A stretch of 64,000 nucleotides of DNA from the NCBI GenBank assembly GCA_045646365.1, contig JAZRKP010000044.1, forward strand, positions 55,535 to 119,534, written 5' to 3'. The notes under the pieces were generated by a model. It had not been told where the DNA came from. It was given only the letters and a program-made list of their open reading frames with translations, and ran no database searches. Numbering within the stretch: the stretch's first letter is position 1; each line of letters opens with the position of its first letter. Position numbers and translations under genes: made by a program. Source of the stretch: SIG454 sp045646365 (GTDB lineage: Bacteria > Bacillota > Clostridia > Monoglobales > Monoglobaceae). Of the stretch, positions 61,980 through 64,000 are shown piece after piece.

Positions 61980-62273
61980 ATGACAAAACTTCATAATCCG
62001 CTTACTGACAGGCTCTTTGAAGCCATTTTAAAACTTGAGAATATTGATGAGTGTTACGCTTTTTTTGAAGATATATGCACTATAAAGGAAATTACTGATA
62101 TTTCACAGAGACTTGATGTTGCAATTATGCTGAATCAAGGGAAGAGTTATCAGGAGGTTTCCAAAGCAACAGGAGCGAGTACCGCAACCATAAGCCGTGT
62201 TAATAAATGCCTTAACTATGGTAGCGGAGGGTATGAAACAGCTCTTAAAAGACTTTCAGAGGAGGACAAATAG
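61980..62273 (+). CDS. TrpR-family regulator (YerC/HisR type) of histidine genes
   Basis: A 97-residue protein from the ATG at 61980, behind AAGGGGGG. It covers the TrpR/YerC family: LTDRLFEAILKLENIDECYAF (read as two pieces), DICTIKEITDISQRL, and the helix-turn-helix SYQEVSKATGASTATISRV. YerC-like proteins are separate from TrpR of enterobacteria, and comparative genomics in Gram-positives has linked them to histidine biosynthesis. Here it is the first gene of the his operon, touching hisZ with no gap, behind a palindrome that overlaps the promoter, which supports autoregulation. Confidence 0.85.
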   Translation: MTKLHNPLTDRLFEAILKLENIDECYAFFEDICTIKEITDISQRLDVAIMLNQGKSYQEVSKATGASTATISRVNKCLNYGSGGYETALKRLSEEDK

Positions 62274-63380
62274 ATGAATATAGATAATTTTATATTGAAA
62301 AACGACGAAAAGGCAATCTTTGCACTTCGCTCGCTTTACGAAAAATACGGATATGCTCAGTTCAAAATGAGTAAGTTTGAGGAATACGACCTTTATGTGC
62401 GTAATAAGGACTTCCTTGTTTCCGATAATATTATTACTTTTACGGACACAACAGGAAAGCTTATGGCGCTTAAACCTGATGTTACTCTTTCCATTATTAA
62501 AAACAGTGATGACGACAAAAATTCACTTCAAAAGGTTTATTATAACGAAAATGTTTATCGTGTTTCCAAAGGCTCTTATTCCTTTAAAGAGATTATGCAG
62601 GTTGGTCTTGAGTGTATCGGCAATACTGACGAATACTGTATTTACGAGGTCTTATCTCTTGCGGCAGAAAGTCTTAACAGTATTTCGCCTGACTTTGCTT
62701 TAGACATATCTCACCTCGGAATAATTTCCGATGTTATTGACTCTCTTGATGTTTCAGCATCAGACAAGCAGGAACTTTTAAAGTGTATCGGCGATAAAAA
62801 CTCCTATGGTATTACTGCAATCTGTGGTGAAAAGGGTGAACTTTTGAAAAAGCTTGTTTTGACCTATGGAAGCACTAAAAAGGTTATGCCTGTCCTTAAC
62901 GAGATTTTTCCAAATGAAAAACCACAGGCAGTTAATGAGCTTATAACTATCGTTTCTGCCCTTGAAGAAAAGGGTTACGGGGATAAAATCAAGATTGATT
63001 TCTCCGTATTAAACGATATGAATTATTATAGCGGAATAGTTTTCAAAGGTTTCATAAACGGTATTCCAACGGGTATTTTATCGGGCGGACAGTATGACCA
63101 CCTTATGAAGAAGATGGGAAGAAAATCAGGAGCAATCGGTTTTGCGGTTTATCTTGATATGCTCGAACGACTTAACGAAACCGAAAAGGAGTTTGATGTT
63201 GACACAGTTGTTCTTTATGACGATTCTGCATCATTATCCGACCTTTCCCGTGCCATTGATATGCTTACATCCAACGGGAAAAGCGTTATTGCAGGGAAAT
63301 CGGTTCCCGAAAATCTTAAATATAACCAGCTTTTAAAATTACAGGAAAAGGGGGCGCTTACCATTGAAAACAATGCTTAA
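62274..63380 (+). CDS. hisZ: ATP phosphoribosyltransferase regulatory subunit
   Basis: A 368-residue histidyl-tRNA-synthetase-like protein that lacks aminoacylation motifs and serves as regulatory subunit for short HisG. Class II synthetase-like segments are visible (LMALKPDVTLSI, YRVSKGSYSFKEIMQVGLEC, YSGIVFKGFINGIPTGILSGGQYDHL). Its ATG follows the regulator's stop codon directly, with GAGGA inside the upstream gene. The end overlaps the hisG start by 17 bp, so expression is coupled. Confidence 0.92.
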   Translation: MNIDNFILKNDEKAIFALRSLYEKYGYAQFKMSKFEEYDLYVRNKDFLVSDNIITFTDTTGKLMALKPDVTLSIIKNSDDDKNSLQKVYYNENVYRVSKGSYSFKEIMQVGLECIGNTDEYCIYEVLSLAAESLNSISPDFALDISHLGIISDVIDSLDVSASDKQELLKCIGDKNSYGITAICGEKGELLKKLVLTYGSTKKVMPVLNEIFPNEKPQAVNELITIVSALEEKGYGDKIKIDFSVLNDMNYYSGIVFKGFINGIPTGILSGGQYDHLMKKMGRKSGAIGFAVYLDMLERLNETEKEFDVDTVVLYDDSASLSDLSRAIDMLTSNGKSVIAGKSVPENLKYNQLLKLQEKGALTIENNA

Positions 63381-63984
63381 TATTGCTCTTCCAAAAGGAC
63401 GACTTGGTGAAAAAGTATATTCTATTTTTGAAAAGGCAGGTTTCCCATGTCCGTCTATAAAGGAAAATAACCGTAAACTTATTTTTGAGAATGAGGAGCT
63501 TTCCCTCCGCTATTTCTGGGTTAAACCCTCCGATGTTGCAATTTATGTTGAACGAGGTGCGGCGGATATTGGTGTTGCAGGAAAAGATATTCTTTTAGAA
63601 TATGAACCTGACATATATGAACTTTTAGACCTCAACTTAGGAAAATGCCGTATGGCGGTTGCCGCAAAGGCTGATTTCCGTGATAATCCGCAGAAAACTC
63701 TGCGTGTTGCAACTAAGTTTGCAAACATTGCCAAGAATTATTACACATCTCTTGGTCGTGATATTGATATTATCCACCTTAACGGCTCAATCGAGATTGC
63801 ACCGATTTTAGGACTTTCCGATGTTATTGTAGATATTGTAGAAACAGGCACCACTTTAAAAGAAAATAATTTAGAAGTAAAAGAAACCATTGTTCCAATT
63901 AGTGCAAGATTGATTGCAAATAAGGCAAGTTATAAATTTAAGTCAGAGCAGATGGAACGAATTGTGGGGAGACTAGACATATGA
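63364..63984 (+). CDS. hisG: ATP phosphoribosyltransferase, short form
   Basis: A 206-residue HisG of the short type that needs HisZ. It catalyses the first step of histidine synthesis, joining ATP and PRPP. LNIALPKGRLGEKVY, the DVAIYVERGAADIGVAGKD segment and the PRPP loop VDIVETGTTLKENN are present. I use the TTG at 63364, behind AAAAGGGGG; the ATG three codons later is further from the site. The stop overlaps the hisD start (ATGA). Confidence 0.93.
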   Translation: MKTMLNIALPKGRLGEKVYSIFEKAGFPCPSIKENNRKLIFENEELSLRYFWVKPSDVAIYVERGAADIGVAGKDILLEYEPDIYELLDLNLGKCRMAVAAKADFRDNPQKTLRVATKFANIAKNYYTSLGRDIDIIHLNGSIEIAPILGLSDVIVDIVETGTTLKENNLEVKETIVPISARLIANKASYKFKSEQMERIVGRLDI

Positions 63985-64000
63985 TACAAATTTTAAAATA
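63981..64000 (+). CDS. hisD: Start of histidinol dehydrogenase (cut by window edge)
   Basis: ATG at 63981 overlaps the hisG stop and gives MIQILK before the window ends. Position in the his operon and the typical start suggest hisD; only six full codons are visible. Confidence 0.5.

Noticed and set aside
1..64000. CRISPR arrays or insertion sequences with intact transposase
   Set aside because: No regularly spaced short repeats and no transposase frame were found; the only long repeats are the 564-bp modules within one gene.

Overview
The window looks like chromosome from a low-GC, anaerobic, gut-type Firmicute of the class Clostridia. Supporting signs are consensus TTGACA/TATAAT promoters with 17-bp spacers, strong GGAGG ribosome binding sites, several secreted proteins with S-layer homology (SLH) domains, oxygen-sensitive iron-sulfur enzymes, FeoAB iron uptake, a short-form HisG with a separate HisZ, and many AraC regulators. 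No sporulation or ribosomal genes are present to place it more precisely.

Layout. 1-9.8 kb holds large secreted SLH/LamG-like proteins on the minus strand around an alpha-L-rhamnosidase. 10.1-13.5 kb is a scar: a head-to-head pair of 5'-truncated genes (PfpI-like and AraC), an internally deleted tyrosine integrase, portal and terminase fragments of an HK97-like prophage, and a HigBA-type toxin-antitoxin locus whose toxin is frameshifted. 13.7-20.5 kb is a pectin/rhamnogalacturonan-type catabolic cluster (frameshifted SGNH hydrolase, GH88/105-like hydrolase, L-rhamnose mutarotase, oligogalacturonate-lyase-like propeller, unassigned TIM-barrel protein) with a divergent PocR-AraC regulator, ending at a tRNA 3' fragment. 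20.8-26.7 kb is an unusual iron-sulfur island: three tandem QueG/reductive-dehalogenase-like paralogues and a radical SAM-SPASM protein, divergent from an AraC regulator and a cysteine-rich U32-like protein. Topoisomerase III follows, apparently with an ATA start codon.

29.1-37.2 kb is a minus-strand run of eight genes that combines four signalling chemistries: two STAS antagonists, a SpoIIE-type phosphatase fused to an RsbW-like kinase domain, an HD alarmone hydrolase translationally coupled to a RelA/SpoT-type synthetase, a GGDEF diguanylate cyclase, a lipoprotein and an unknown tail-anchored protein. This is my best candidate for an undescribed system. It is preceded by a LytS-like kinase with a SARP-like response regulator and an NlpC/P60-SLH protein.

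42-50.5 kb has a secreted alkaline phosphatase with a palindromic promoter, an AraC regulator, a TIM-barrel protein, an orphan EutH and a PHP phosphatase. From 50.7 kb the content is mostly housekeeping: tRNA(CAT), murA, a MacAB-type exporter with an SLH protein in the same operon, pfkA, feoAB, and the start of a histidine operon (TrpR-family regulator, hisZ, hisG, hisD) with a 32-bp palindromic operator on its promoter.

Several genes (SGNH hydrolase, AraC fragment, HigB toxin) are broken by exactly one base in or next to a short homopolymer, and topB lacks a standard start by one base. Assembly error and true decay cannot be separated from the sequence alone.
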